A stretch of 64,000 nucleotides of DNA from Bremia lactucae. Taxonomy: Eukaryota > Oomycota > Peronosporomycetes > Peronosporales > Peronosporaceae. Numbering within the stretch: position 1 is the stretch's first letter; each line of letters starts with the position of its first letter. The stretch lies in contig NC_090612.1 of the NCBI RefSeq assembly GCF_004359215.1, positions 4,236,296 to 4,300,295 of the forward strand. The letters run 5' to 3'. The notes beneath the pieces were generated by a model. The model was not told where the DNA came from, ran no database searches, and worked only from the letters and a program-made list of their open reading frames with translations. Position numbers and translations under genes: made by a program. This document shows positions 1 to 11,899 of the stretch, piece by piece.

Positions 1-3000
1 ACGGGTTGGTGATGAGATAATAATTACTCAAAACGTGCGAGGTTTCAAAGAAAGCACCCGTGCAGGGTGGATGGCGGCGTGGCGATGACAGACTCCTGGA
101 CAACGTGTGTTGGCGTGGTGTATCCAAGAAACGCACGTCCAAACAGTGGAGGAAGTGGCTCAGCTGAGTGCCCAGTGGGTTCGCTTGTGGGGTCAGCACC
201 AAAAGCCCGAGGCTCCTCCATTGTGAGTATGAATTCGTCACGACACACTGGCGTAGCAATTCTTTAACCCCGTACTCTGCTGTCCACTCGTCGGTATGTC
301 GTCAGGATCGCTGGAGTACGCGTGCATTAAGTGTATCGATTGGAGACATTCTCCTCGTCAATCTGTATGCTCCCACGTTACGGCCGGAACGCGATGCCTT
401 TATTTCCTCTATTATCTTGGAATCTGGACCCCATCAACACGATCATCGCTGGAGACTTTAGCTATGTACAAAGTCCTCTTTTCGATCGTGCTGGACATCA
501 CCGCTCCAACAGGTCGGAAAGTCCTGCCTTAGACACCGTCATTTCTCGGATCGGTTTGGCAGACGCAAGAGTGCTGAGAGACCATGCGGATGATGACATA
601 ACTGACGATTTTGTAGATCATTTCACATATATGGTGGGTGAACGAGCCAGCCGAATTGATCGATTCTATGTCCCTGCTATTTGGGTGAACAGAGTTCAGT
701 GAATAGAAACGCGTGTCCCTTTTAACCATTCGGATCATCAGGAGGTGGTCCTGTGTTTAAGGGATACGAGCAGGCCTCGTCGACATTTACGGAGTCGAGC
801 AGTGGCTTACCCTAATCAATCATCCCGTCCCGCCCAAGTGATCGACGAATTAGTCAAGGATATGGATGGCATGGCTATTGGTCAAGCTGCATCTACGCTT
901 ACTTGGGACATTGAGGTGACCGAGTGCAAACGCTGCATCTGCCGTGTAAGCAAGCGGGTGAAGCAGCGCCGTGCACGGCTCCGCCATAACTCAAAGCACC
1001 GCACACAAAGGCAATTGTTCAATCGGCCACAATGGATTTCAAGCAACATGGAAGACTTACGGCAAGAGCATCTTGTACGGCTAGGCCAAAACCTCGTCAG
1101 ATCGACAGACCGGTTACGATGGATATACAACCGAGTGTCCGATTGGGAACGTGACCAACACGTCACAACCATACTACAACAGCACGGTCCAGCATTCACC
1201 AGAAACATGTCCATAGTGGACAAATTCGCATCTGAATGGACGCCAGTACTCGGTGTCATTTATCGAAAGCAGCCTCTTCACGGCTAAAATGCGGCCATTC
1301 AGCAATTCGTACACATTCCGACAGAGCGAGCTATTTCGAAGGCAGCCAACGCGGCTCTCTTAGCTGAATTTTCTGAAGCCGAGATTCTCACAGCCATTGC
1401 AGGCTCAGCCGTCGAAAATCCGCTGGTCCAGACGGTCTCAACAATGACTTTTTAAGGATACGACGGCTCTGATGGTCCCCGCTCTTGTAAGGGTTAGCAA
1501 TGAAATTAAGACTGGCGCGGAACCTCCACCCTCTTTTCTAGAGGCCCTGATTATACCACTGAGGAAAAAAGGGGATTCGGCGGATGCGATGGACTACCGG
1601 CCTATTGCCTTGCTCCAATCGAGTTACAAGATATTTACAAAGGTTTTAGCGACCCGATTACAACGTGTGTTGCCCACAATAATTGGTGATTCGCAGCAAG
1701 GTTTCGTCCACGGCAGGCAGATGCACATATTAGTGATGATAATGCTTTCTCAATCAGCGACGGCTACCACGGACGACACCCTGACAGCCATGAATAGTAG
1801 GGTCATTCTCTTGCTGGATTTTCGCAAGGCCTATGACACTGTTGACAGGGAATTTCTCTACGAAGCTCTAACGACATTTGGCTTTTCTGTGCGATACGTA
1901 CAGCTAATCCATCGGCTTCATACAGGAACCACGACGATCTTTTTAGTCAACGGAGAACAATCCGAGCCATTTTCAGTGGTATCGGGCATCCGTCAAGGCT
2001 GCCCTCTCGCCCCTCTGCTTTTTCTAATCGTAGTAGAGTTATTGGGTATCACGATACAACAATCGCCCGTCTTGCGAGGGCTTCCGGTACCAGGGGGCTC
2101 TGGGGGTCTGCACACGTTTTCGGCGTTTGTGGATGACTCAACAAATTTTCATGATAAAGCGTGTCAGCTCGACTAGGCGCTCCGGATAGTTTCTCACTTT
2201 GGAAATTTGGCTGGGCTATTCGCTCAGCCGGCCAAGAGCAAGCTGATTTTCCTCAACAAAGGGGTGCGTGTGCAGACGTTTTGTGGCATCTCAGTACTTC
2301 AACCTGTGGATACAGTGCGGTACTTGGGTTATGAAGTGGGTATAGGCGACCTACAACATCGTAATTGGGCGCTTCGCATCAGGAAGCTTCAACGGCGATT
2401 ATTCACGGCTTCCACGATTGCTACAAGCGTCGATAATCGCGTGATGGTATTAGATTCCATTGTCCTACCGGCGATTCTGTTTACGGCTGCGGTTCTCGAA
2501 ATTTCCGACTGGGCGATCAAGGACGTACAAAATTTGTATAAACAATTTTTTTGGGCACACGCAACCACCACAGAAGCGTGCCGTCACAAGATTAATCTGG
2601 GTCTCCTCTTTACTCCGACTAAGGCCGGGGGGTTAGGGCTCGCATCGGTCGAGGTTGCTATTAAAACACAGCGCACCAAACACGCTCTCCGGTGGCTCAC
2701 GCAAGCTCACGACAAGTATTTTGGAGCGTGGCGTTTTTGGGCTTATCAGGGCCAGCCGACTATTTCAGCACTTGTTTTGCACGAACGGCCGCGGTCAGGG
2801 GGGTGATCAACCTCTTTGTCAAAGCCTGCCAAAACTTCATTAATAGCGGATATCGACAAGCTCCTGGAGCCTATAGACGACCAATTATGCCTGTTTGGAG
2901 ATCGGGCACGTGCGTATACACCAACCCTACTCGCCGGTGCAGGTAGCTGGTGGGAAGAGGATGAATGGGTTCTGTCTAATTACTCGACTTTTCCTGAAGC

Positions 3001-4515
3001 AACATCACACGCGGATCCTCACTTGAGATCTATTCATCAATTCTGGGGGACGCTTGGATGGAGCAAGAATCCATATATCCGGGGTGCACGGGGCAGGCAG
3101 TTGCTAGGCTATACGTATGATTGGATTGTACCATAAACCATCCCGGGTTTACGTATTCGGCGGACGGGGCCGTCCGAGTTTGTCTTCAGCATACCACTGT
3201 CCGGACAGCACGTTACCAACCGTTCGCACCCCAAGTTACTACGATGTGCAACAGCGATATTGCTGGCATCCCCACCTTTTCAGATCGGAACTGATTTAGC
3301 GCTCCAGCCTAGGTTGACACTTCGGCACGCTCCTCCTTTTCGGCATGACTATGACTGGTCCACAGAATGCCGGGGTCGTATATCTGGAGTGAGAAGGGGT
3401 CACAAGGTCCCAGAGGAAGCTAGGATATACCTGACGCAGGCGGCCGACGGGTTTCGCTGGTTCTTCACTACAAGGTTTCCTGAACTAGTGACGGATAGTG
3501 GAATGGAATGGGCAACATGGCTTGAACAACTTCAGCGGCACGGAGTAGTGTTTTACGCTCATCCTCAACATCATCGGTTGCCATGGGCGGTCGCAGATGA
3601 GGTGTCAAATGCAGCCATTCGCACAACAGTTTCCCGTCTGTCATTTAAGCTTCACAAACGTCAGCTCGCTGTGGCATTACGACCACTAACGCAGCGTCTG
3701 GAAGCTGCCACCAGAACGGACCGATGGCAGCGAGCTGTAGCGCATCAGCGACCGTCTCAAGTTTGGGATCATGCACATGGGCTCACAGAATACCAGGTGT
3801 GGACTTGCTATCGTATAGCAACCAAGCAACTCAACCTTTACCATGAGAATCGTAACGACGACAATAGTTGCCGTGCACATCAAGCATGTCGAGGGGTTCA
3901 AGAAACACTGGCCCACATATTTTGGGATTGCCCGAAGGCGCGTTCGTGTTGGGCATAATTAATTGGTCATTGGACCGGTGAAACTGTGGCAAACCTGTTT
4001 GGTACTTGTCAATATCTAGGCAGCGCCAATCGTCAAGCCCCAGCTATCTCACCACGGCTGAGACACCGATTGCACCAACGATTCACGGATGATGCAGCGG
4101 CAGGGGTCCGCGTCTGGAAACGGATTTGGTTTCTCATGAGTACCTTGTGCCTCACCCACTTATGGCAGGAGTGAAATGATGCGGTTTTCAGGGGCGTAAT
4201 GAACACGGCATCGCATAGTGTCACCCGTTTTTGGGAGACAGGTATACGTCAACTCTTAGCGCTGGCTAAACGTGAACATCGCGGCATCGGTACCGTCGTT
4301 CAAGGGGTTCTCTTGCATGTCGGCATCGAACTTTTTACCCAAGCACCCCGAGACATCGGGGCTTCTCCGGGTAATAGTCACGAAACTCTTCCGGATCCGG
4401 ACTTGATTTCCTGGCTCAGGACTTTTCAGAGAAGCAGGTGCAAACCGCTTCCTCGCTGTGCTAGGGTGTGTGCTAAGTAGAGCGTGGCCGCATTGCGACG
4501 TGCCCGTCTACAGTA
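1..4515 (+). mobile_element. Decayed non-LTR (LINE) retrotransposon, endonuclease plus reverse transcriptase
   Basis: This is one LINE-like element read on the plus strand, already inside its endonuclease domain at base 1. Domains appear in the normal order: AP-type endonuclease (about 1-740), linker (745-1287), reverse transcriptase (1472-2800) and a C-terminal zinc-binding RT region (about 3850-3955). Stops and frameshifts split the reading frame into at least six pieces, so it is not functional. The 3' end, with a GTAGAGCGTGGC block followed by a GTCTAC-like end near 4511, recurs at 50731-50805 on plus and at 63940-64000 on minus, which supports it as the family's 3' terminus. No poly(A) tail is obvious. 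Confidence 0.85.
331..3955 (+). pseudogene. LINE ORF2 remnant: AP endonuclease, RT and zf-RVT
   Basis: The endonuclease shows the family core IIAGDFS near 440-465, RIDRFYVP near 653 and SDHQEV near 729, the last matching the catalytic SDH block. The RT region from 1472 keeps RKKGDSADAMDYRPIALL, the LLLDFRKAYDTVDREF block (about 1810) and GIRQGCPLAPLLF (about 1987). Its active site reads FVDD (about 2128) where YADD is usual. The last part (3260-3958) ends in a Cys/His pattern, CRAHQAC with HIFWDCPKARSCW, typical of the zinc-binding domain that closes many plant-type LINE proteins. Frames change at about 740, 1290, 2176, 2806 and 3130. It is a relic and the family call is firm. Confidence 0.8.
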
Positions 4516-4749
4516 ATGAATATTGTATCACCTCGTATGAGAATAATGATTACAGTGCATTACACGTGTAAACAAAATTGTTTTTCTCGTAATTCTTTAA
4601 GCATTTAACCAATTAGCCAAATTACAAATAACCATTTTATCGATTTTATCCTGCATTTAATATATTTCGAAAGCACACATAATTCAAGAATGATTTTTGC
4701 AACAAAATACCCCGATAAAAGCACCAGCTTCCCTTATAGCAACGTCGCC

Positions 4750-5826
4750 CTATGTTGTTTTGGCAATACGTTTGCCTTGTCTTACACGACCCCGCACGAC
4801 CCGCATCTGGTTTGACGGAATAGCAAGGCTTTTAAATAGAGTCTCTCTTTCTAACACGAAAGTTACGAAAGATTGAACCGACGGGGATACTGATTGCACA
4901 TTCTGTTTTTGTCGAGCGAGTTTATACAGCTTGCCATTTGGGTAAATTTTCAGGAGCTCCTCCCACAAATGTATAAAACCGTAATTAGGTAAATTCATAG
5001 TTGAGGCTAAGATGACAAGCGCATGCATTTGCGGCAGTCTGAAGAGGTTGTTGCCGGCGTTGTGTAATCCAAGCTCACGAATTAAAGTCTCCACGGACTT
5101 ACTAAGTGTTACTGTGCACGCGTCTACGATCCGCTGAGGAAGAATCTCCTGCTTGTAGCGATATAAAGTTTGAAACAAACTGTCGAAACGAGTAGCCATC
5201 GCGGCTGCCAACTCGAGGTCAGTTTTGGCGTACACCATTAGAAGCTCACCTTCAAAAAAGCCTTGAGGCATATTTTTAAAAACCCACCATTTAATTGGGG
5301 CTTGAATGGAAGCCGCAACGTCGTAAACAGATATTTTTTTGGCCTCCATTCTTGACAAAATGACCTTTAATGTACCATCGAATAATGGTTTTAAATCTTC
5401 GGGGCCGTACTCTTTAAACTGGGCGATTTTCGATGCAAGCGGTATTAGATCATACTTGTCCAGCAAGGCCTTTGCAATTGCAGGATATCCTTTATTTATA
5501 ATTGGCTGGTTGGCCAAATGTGTGTTTGTGTTCTCCAGAACTTGAATGGTTTCGAGTAGGTCATGAGGGTTGCTTGGAATAGAATCACTTTTTTTAAAAA
5601 ATAAATTATTCCACTTTTCTGATATTTCGCGGGCCAGTTTAGTTAACAAACGTTCGTCATGGTTTATGCTTGACGCAACATTCGGTGCGGCCAGTCGTCT
5701 CGAAACGACGCTCCTTTCAGTCGAACCAACGTCAAGGGGTACGTTCATCGAAGCTATGAGTAAAGCAGCGGCTACAAGTAAAGGTATAGCTGCCAGTAGC
5801 TTCGTCTTGGAGTAGGATTGACCCAT
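4750..5826 (-). CDS. Candidate secreted RXLR-like effector (degenerate RRLA, DERL)
   Basis: This is a 358-residue single-exon ORF starting at an ATG. A hydrophobic signal-peptide-like segment covers residues 8-27. RRLA (43-46) follows at the position expected for RXLR, and DERL (57-60) at the position of the dEER motif. The last R of RXLR is replaced by A, a degenerate form seen in downy mildews. The remaining 300 residues are mostly helical, with aromatic-rich patches (KWWVFKNM near 180) that could be WY-type helical modules, but I cannot assign a module confidently. The C-terminus is strongly basic (RVVRGRVRQGKR), which could favour nuclear localisation. The gene stands alone, next to a LINE and divergent from TMEM131. 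The host target cannot be read from the sequence. Confidence 0.75.
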   Translation of the reverse strand: MGQSYSKTKLLAAIPLLVAAALLIASMNVPLDVGSTERSVVSRRLAAPNVASSINHDERLLTKLAREISEKWNNLFFKKSDSIPSNPHDLLETIQVLENTNTHLANQPIINKGYPAIAKALLDKYDLIPLASKIAQFKEYGPEDLKPLFDGTLKVILSRMEAKKISVYDVAASIQAPIKWWVFKNMPQGFFEGELLMVYAKTDLELAAAMATRFDSLFQTLYRYKQEILPQRIVDACTVTLSKSVETLIRELGLHNAGNNLFRLPQMHALVILASTMNLPNYGFIHLWEELLKIYPNGKLYKLARQKQNVQSVSPSVQSFVTFVLERETLFKSLAIPSNQMRVVRGRVRQGKRIAKTT

Positions 5827-6305
5827 TTTGGCAGCTTTCTTCTTGTGGGTTGTGAAAAAATACTGTTTAACATACGCATTTTAAAAAAGATTACTTTGGA
5901 TTTGTACAAGAGATTTAGCTATATTTGCTCCTTGAGATAATTGCGTTTAGTATGGAATTGATCTATAATGCCCAAACTACGGTACAGTAAATCGTATGGG
6001 TTGCAATTTTTGAAACTGAGCATAAGAGCTGATGCTTAAATTTTAGGTACAATTCTGTAAAAAAATCCCAGACCACTCACTGGTAATTTCTAAAAATGTT
6101 GCTCCTTACAACTAGAATATGAATGATACAACATCAATAAAAGTTGAGCTATTCATAACTTCATAAATTCATCATAAAGTCAATCAAGCAAAATCGTAAG
6201 GAAAAACTTTGGCCAGGATAGTTTTCAGTTGCAAGACACTCGGACTATATTACGTTGGCATGACATTTGTCCAAAACTGCGAAAACGCATACTCCATTTT
6301 TAAGC
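5827..6305. promoter_or_regulatory. Divergent intergenic region
   Basis: These 479 AT-rich bases separate the minus-strand effector from the plus-strand TMEM131 gene, so they must hold both 5' regions. I see no retroelement sequence and no clear core promoter motif. Confidence 0.4.
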
Positions 6306-9300
6306 ATGCGTACCACGAGTTTCTCGCTCAGCACGGCCATGCGGCCTTGGCACTCGCGACACACGTTCCTTGTCCCGCTCTTGCTTCTATGCGTATTCAT
6401 TACAGCCCAAGACATCCCACTGCCAAAACCACCGCGTCCTCCAATTTCCTTGGCGAGTCGCGTGACTGGAGAGGCCAATAATATTGTCATTTCGCGTGGA
6501 GTCGGTCGACGTCGTAGTGAAGCCCATAGTATTGCTGCAAATACCGGTATCACCACCAATGTGGCCAATGTACTAAAATTCACGCCTACGTATGTAAACC
6601 TTGGCCGCGCCGAGACGTGCGTGCCTCAGCGTTACGACGTTTACGTGGAGAACACGGGGTCACTACCTGTCCGTCTCGAGCGTGTGGAATGTACCCATGA
6701 CGCGTTTTACCTTCTTACTGATCTAAACGGGCTTGAATTGGCTCCAAAAGGGCGCCTTCGCGTCGAATTTATGTGGCTTCCACGTCAAGAGGACACACAC
6801 GGCGTTGAAGCGCATTTAAAAGTCCTCACGTCGTCTGGATGGTTCAATGCCGTGCCTTTACGTAGTATGAAAATCGTTCAAAATAGATACAAAGTATCTG
6901 CGATTCATGCGTCGATTCCTGTAGGAGTTCTCTATCAAGAAGTCGTGGCGTTTACCAATCCCATGGACGCCACGATTCGAATTACACAAGTTGATACGTT
7001 CGACACCGTACTCGAAGCCACAGTCCCGAGTGCAAGTCCATTTATTCGTCTACGACGGCTTCATGAGGAAGCAATGCACGCCAAAAGTAACGACGAACGC
7101 CACGCGTACGATACACGACCAAACACGGGATGGGAGATGCTTCCACATGTACCAAGTCCTCTTGTTCATGTCGTACTTGATGCCGAGACTCGTGCCGGAG
7201 TGTATACAACGTGGATCCATGTGTTGGCGGGTATTACCCGGTTACTGGTCATACCGGTACATCTTACGGTTTTAGACCCTGGACTTTATCCAATCCCCGC
7301 AATAATGGATTTCGGCATACTTTTAAACTTGGACGACGACGCGTATCGGAAAATTACGATTGATTTAATCAATACCAACGTTTACGCGGTGGAAGTCTTG
7401 GATGTTGTGTTGGCAGAGAACAATTTGATACAGTCGACTCAATTCGAAGGCTATTCAGTTGTTGTACCACCACAAACACGAATCAATCATGCGCTAGTCT
7501 TTCAAATACAATTGGATCAAGACATGACCGGTAGGGGCGCTGCATCGCTTGTTTTGACGACCAATGCGTCGAATATTGACGATAAAAAACCGGTTTTAAA
7601 AGTGTATGGACATGTGGTTCACGGATACGTGGGGTATTGGCATCATGAGACACAATGGATGGATGAAGTACCGATGGCTAGGGAATTAAACCCAATGGAG
7701 GATCGATTAAGGAATACAGACGTGATCATGGAGACCCTGAAGTGGCATACGTTGCAATTGTGGAACTATTTTGACGGTTTTGTTGAGCTACAGCGTGTGT
7801 ATATTGATACTCTCACGCCGGAATTGGATGCAATTCAAGTGGATACATACACTCAAGAGACGGTGTCGACGAATTCTTCGTGGTCGGATATACTCTTTCA
7901 GATACGACCGTCTTTCGTGCCGTCTAATGAGTCCATTGCACATACGTATACGCTTGTGGTCGAGACAAATGTATCGACACATGAAATTGAGCTTACACTT
8001 CATTATGGTTTATTACGCGCAAAGTCTACTCGAGGACTCGCTCCTTTTCAATCCTGGATGGTTGATTTCGTACATGTCGATTTAACAAGACTACAATTAA
8101 AGGAAAAGAGCCTACGATCTTGTCGATCACTGGTTTTTGAGTGCGAGACTATAGTATCCAATCGTTCGCTTACAGAAGTCGTGACATTAATGAATGACAA
8201 CCCCGTACCTCTTTCATTGACAATCTCCCAAGTTCACACGAGTGACGTCGTTTTTGTCTCCCTTACCGCAACTATTGTTCAAATTTCGTTTGAAGACCTT
8301 CATACTACTCAAGACACGAGTACCCATTTTAAAACAGTCGTTGCCGGACAGCGTTTTGATCTTCTGCCTGGGTATCAAGTTAATTTGAGCATCACAATAA
8401 ACTCGAAAGACTCAAAAGTAGGGCACGTCATCGTTCCTGTGACAACGATTGAAACCGTCATGGAAGAACTTTATTTCTTTGCCAGTTTTACCACCGTCTT
8501 AGGCACCGTTGAACCCGTAACAAGTCAACTCATTGTGCCATCAATGTTTCCAGGACGGACTTTAAATCTTCACGTGTTGTATCGCAATACCTTTGATCAT
8601 GCCGTCCTTCCATTTGAACTTTCGATGAGCAATCGCGATTGGAAAGTGGTATCCATACACGAAACACACACACCCGACGCAATGATTTCAGTCGAACTTG
8701 CATTCTCGCCAGCGTGGCACACAAGATGTGTGAATGCCGTATTTCTTGCTGATTGTATGCTTCCCGTGTCGGAAGCGGGACAGAATGACGCCGAGTTGTC
8801 CGAGTATGGCGAATTCGTGACTTCCAGCGACTTGGATGCCATAACTCATCGTGATCTTGTGTGGCGTCAATTCCATGCGTCCAAGAACCCGTATGTCTTG
8901 GAAACAATTGTACAATTACACACAAAAAGTGTTCAAGATGTCGCCAATGTGACAATCTTGACGCATGTCGAGCGACCATCAATTCTTGCGTCCACATTTA
9001 GGACGACTGGCTTGCGATTCGAGCTTACAGATCTTCTTGAACGCCGTCAATTGTATATCCCTGTTCGAAATCCAAGCAATATGACTGTACACATGGAATT
9101 AGCCATCTCCCAGACGGAGCAGCGCTTGTTTTTTGCATGTGAACATGAAACAAACGATCTTTTTCGTTTGAAAACCAATGAATTGGACGAATTGTTTGGA
9201 TCGATGGATGGGATTGCATTGTTATGTCTACTCAAGTGGAAAGAATTGAATTCCGATGCCGTGACGTTCCAGTGGTTTACACACGACGATCGTCACGTTG

Positions 9301-11324
9301 CTCCTTTTTACTTTCGAAAACGAATGGTTCAAGTCGAACCAGGTGAAGAAGCACAATTGGGACCGATTTATTATTATCCATCTCGTGTGCAAGCACTTAC
9401 AACGTCCATGTATGTTCGAAATACTCTCTCACACCTTGAAACTGTGCCGTTGTTTGCTCAGAGTGAAAAAGGAACATTACGACTTGAAATCGATACGATT
9501 GGAGGTGGTCAAAAGCCTCGCTTTATTCCCAAAGAACGTTTGGGAGATGCACAAAATGAAGGGATTCCGGACGATGCGACATTGTATGAAAACCAAGGAC
9601 TTTGGCGATTTGGACTTCGTCTTCTGGATGTGTCTACGAATTACACGCAAAGTGGAGACATGAGACTCACGAATATTGGGCCATTTAACTTGACAATTCA
9701 TAGCGTTAGCGTAGGAGATCTCGACGATTTCTCGTGGCTTCTTCCGTCAGTAGCGTCGACTGTAAAGCCACAAAAGCGTGAATTTCAAGTCGCGTTGGAT
9801 GATGTGTCAATAGAAAAGAATGACAAAGGACACGTGGTCTTACCTTTTGAGTCGTCCGTGCGCTATCGAGTAACCTTTCGTGCCACGTGCTACGTTTCCA
9901 AGGTCTCGAGTTGGTTGATTGTCATGACGAGTGATGGGATTAAACTCGTATTATTACAAGGAACCATAACCATGCACGCTGCGTTCGAGTGTCAACGGTC
10001 CCGCGTGGCCAAGGCTCTTCAAAACATGTTGTATTGGACGTGGCTACTCGCTGTGACCGTGAGTGGACTCGCGATTGTCCATGCAATGTTCTTGCTAGCG
10101 CATGATGTCGTGATGATTCGAAAGACGTATCAAACGCGATTGTCGATTGACAGGACGAGATCCGAGACGACGAATGCAAAGGTTCTAGACAATACGGGGA
10201 CTTCCATCACTTTGCGTCTTGATGCGATGGAACTTGCAGCATTTACGCCAAATCCTCGCGTTGAGATGCGTGCAGTATCTCAATTAATTGAGCAACGATC
10301 GAAAGACGGGAGTACGCGTCGTAAGAACGGCATTCGTCAGGAACATCAAGACGGTATGGGAACGAAGAAGCCATTACTGCGTGACGTAAAAGCGCATGTG
10401 CCACCAATGGAAACGTCAAATCGTGTGTGTGCTACGAAATTAACGGGGTTAAATGATTCCAAGCACTCTGTTTCGAGCTATAATGAGTCCTTGATTCAAA
10501 CGATTGTCGAATCAAGTTTGGAACGAGTTGACAGTCAAGAACCACGAAATTCGTCTTCAAAGACACGCACACGCTTGGAATCCTCTACCACTGGTTTGAA
10601 CTCGTCGCGTTCGAATCGGGTTTTATGGAATACGACCGATCAAACCACTTTATTGCCACAAGTATCGTGTCAAACAAAGGGGTTTATGCGAAAGCGTGGA
10701 AGGACTCGTGAAGACAAGAAAGTCGTACCATCCAAACCGTTGAATCAAGCGGAAGAAGCGTTTGAAGCCTTTAAGTCCGTCTCAACACGATGGCGTTCAG
10801 AGGATTGGCAACGGAATTTAAGCAATGAAGCGTGTGGAGGATCGGATTGGAGTGAATGGTTGTCGTTTCACAACCCCAACACGGTTGTAACGGATATAGA
10901 AGTGACGCGAGAAACAAAGGATTGTTCGTTTGCATGTCGTGATGATGCCACAAAGGCTTACGGTGTCAAATCGCAGTTGCCTATTGATCCATTTGCAGCA
11001 TCTGCACCTGTAGCAACGAGCACGACTTCGTCTACGATGGATCGTAAAGCCCCTCCTGGATTCACTGCTGCTGATGCACAGCCATTGGAAACACGTGCGG
11101 CATTTGAGCACTTTCGACACAATAGCGGCTTCACCACCGCTTCTCCACTGGCGAGTACGAGCCGCTCGTTTGGTAATTATTCAGTCTTTACCAGTTCGTT
11201 GCCACTCTCTGGGCCGGCTTTGCCGTCGACACGAGACGAGAATATGACGCTTGGGAACGTTGGTCGTATTGGTAGTGGTCGATCCAAAGTCTTTCGTGGT
11301 CTTGGGAGTCCTACGATGAAATAA
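6306..11324 (+). CDS. TMEM131 family type I membrane protein
   Basis: The protein has about 1,672 residues from the first in-frame ATG at 6306; ATG 6339 is an equally good start, leaving a signal peptide that begins MRPWHSRHTFLVP. The frame stays open upstream, but only with a TTG. Landmarks of TMEM131 are visible in order: an N-terminal PapD-like repeat (LKFTPTYVNLGRAE), DPGLYPIPAIMDFG, HGYVGYW, and LIVPSMFPGRTL, followed by a Cys-containing block (FSPAWHTRC, FLADCMLP). A single membrane span (LYWTWLLAVTVSGLAIVHAM) lies near residues 1243-1262, followed by a cytosolic tail of about 400 residues rich in Ser/Thr and charge. In animals TMEM131 helps export secretory cargo such as procollagen from the ER, with the tail binding a TRAPP subunit. 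An equivalent general ER-export role is inferred. No intron is apparent. Confidence 0.85.
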   Translation: MRTTSFSLSTAMRPWHSRHTFLVPLLLLCVFITAQDIPLPKPPRPPISLASRVTGEANNIVISRGVGRRRSEAHSIAANTGITTNVANVLKFTPTYVNLGRAETCVPQRYDVYVENTGSLPVRLERVECTHDAFYLLTDLNGLELAPKGRLRVEFMWLPRQEDTHGVEAHLKVLTSSGWFNAVPLRSMKIVQNRYKVSAIHASIPVGVLYQEVVAFTNPMDATIRITQVDTFDTVLEATVPSASPFIRLRRLHEEAMHAKSNDERHAYDTRPNTGWEMLPHVPSPLVHVVLDAETRAGVYTTWIHVLAGITRLLVIPVHLTVLDPGLYPIPAIMDFGILLNLDDDAYRKITIDLINTNVYAVEVLDVVLAENNLIQSTQFEGYSVVVPPQTRINHALVFQIQLDQDMTGRGAASLVLTTNASNIDDKKPVLKVYGHVVHGYVGYWHHETQWMDEVPMARELNPMEDRLRNTDVIMETLKWHTLQLWNYFDGFVELQRVYIDTLTPELDAIQVDTYTQETVSTNSSWSDILFQIRPSFVPSNESIAHTYTLVVETNVSTHEIELTLHYGLLRAKSTRGLAPFQSWMVDFVHVDLTRLQLKEKSLRSCRSLVFECETIVSNRSLTEVVTLMNDNPVPLSLTISQVHTSDVVFVSLTATIVQISFEDLHTTQDTSTHFKTVVAGQRFDLLPGYQVNLSITINSKDSKVGHVIVPVTTIETVMEELYFFASFTTVLGTVEPVTSQLIVPSMFPGRTLNLHVLYRNTFDHAVLPFELSMSNRDWKVVSIHETHTPDAMISVELAFSPAWHTRCVNAVFLADCMLPVSEAGQNDAELSEYGEFVTSSDLDAITHRDLVWRQFHASKNPYVLETIVQLHTKSVQDVANVTILTHVERPSILASTFRTTGLRFELTDLLERRQLYIPVRNPSNMTVHMELAISQTEQRLFFACEHETNDLFRLKTNELDELFGSMDGIALLCLLKWKELNSDAVTFQWFTHDDRHVAPFYFRKRMVQVEPGEEAQLGPIYYYPSRVQALTTSMYVRNTLSHLETVPLFAQSEKGTLRLEIDTIGGGQKPRFIPKERLGDAQNEGIPDDATLYENQGLWRFGLRLLDVSTNYTQSGDMRLTNIGPFNLTIHSVSVGDLDDFSWLLPSVASTVKPQKREFQVALDDVSIEKNDKGHVVLPFESSVRYRVTFRATCYVSKVSSWLIVMTSDGIKLVLLQGTITMHAAFECQRSRVAKALQNMLYWTWLLAVTVSGLAIVHAMFLLAHDVVMIRKTYQTRLSIDRTRSETTNAKVLDNTGTSITLRLDAMELAAFTPNPRVEMRAVSQLIEQRSKDGSTRRKNGIRQEHQDGMGTKKPLLRDVKAHVPPMETSNRVCATKLTGLNDSKHSVSSYNESLIQTIVESSLERVDSQEPRNSSSKTRTRLESSTTGLNSSRSNRVLWNTTDQTTLLPQVSCQTKGFMRKRGRTREDKKVVPSKPLNQAEEAFEAFKSVSTRWRSEDWQRNLSNEACGGSDWSEWLSFHNPNTVVTDIEVTRETKDCSFACRDDATKAYGVKSQLPIDPFAASAPVATSTTSSTMDRKAPPGFTAADAQPLETRAAFEHFRHNSGFTTASPLASTSRSFGNYSVFTSSLPLSGPALPSTRDENMTLGNVGRIGSGRSKVFRGLGSPTMK

Positions 11325-11889
11325 AAGACGAAATGCGAGTTTTTTGTCCTATTTGAGAAAGCCAAGGGAGGTGTGGGAACGCGTAGTGTATGAAATAAAA
11401 ACTCGTGATGAACGCATCGATGTGAAGTGCGTTATTGTTTAATGGTACAAATCTGTAAATGAGTCGTAGGCATGCTAGCCTCGAAATAGTGTCGTCATTA
11501 TTTCTGGATGGACATAGGCTGATCGCTGGTCGAGCCTTTACAGATGCTTCTATTATTGAACGATAAACTTTGGATACCATGACCACAGTAATGTTTTAGC
11601 ATCGTTTCTTTATTGAAGACAATGAGTACGGGGACTGTGCCAGTCATATTCCATCTGAGGACAAGGATGAGAAATTCCAACTTAACACGCTTGAGCGTGA
11701 AGATAATCTCATCGAGCTCACAATCCATTCCCAGAAGGTGGTGTCATGGGTGCTTTTACCGCAGCACGGATGACACAAGGTGTAACGGGCTTAAGTTACC
11801 CTAATGTTACACAGTCCCCGTTTAGTACACTTGGTGTACCACTCGGGTGTAGTTCACAGTTGTGACTCGCGCCAATACCAGCCGGCGAA
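11325..11889. other. Intergenic, unassigned
   Basis: This covers the 3' flank of TMEM131 up to recognisable gypsy gag. A minus-strand open frame at 11498-11728 has no recognisable domain. A short block bounded by TGTAACGGG and TGTTACA at about 11791-11812 could be an LTR scrap, but it is too short to claim. Confidence 0.3.
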
Positions 11890-11899
11890 CAACGAAGTG

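Noticed and set aside
6267..6305. Start of TMEM131 at 6267
   Set aside because: The codon is TTG; the first in-frame ATG is 6306 and a signal peptide follows from there or from 6339.
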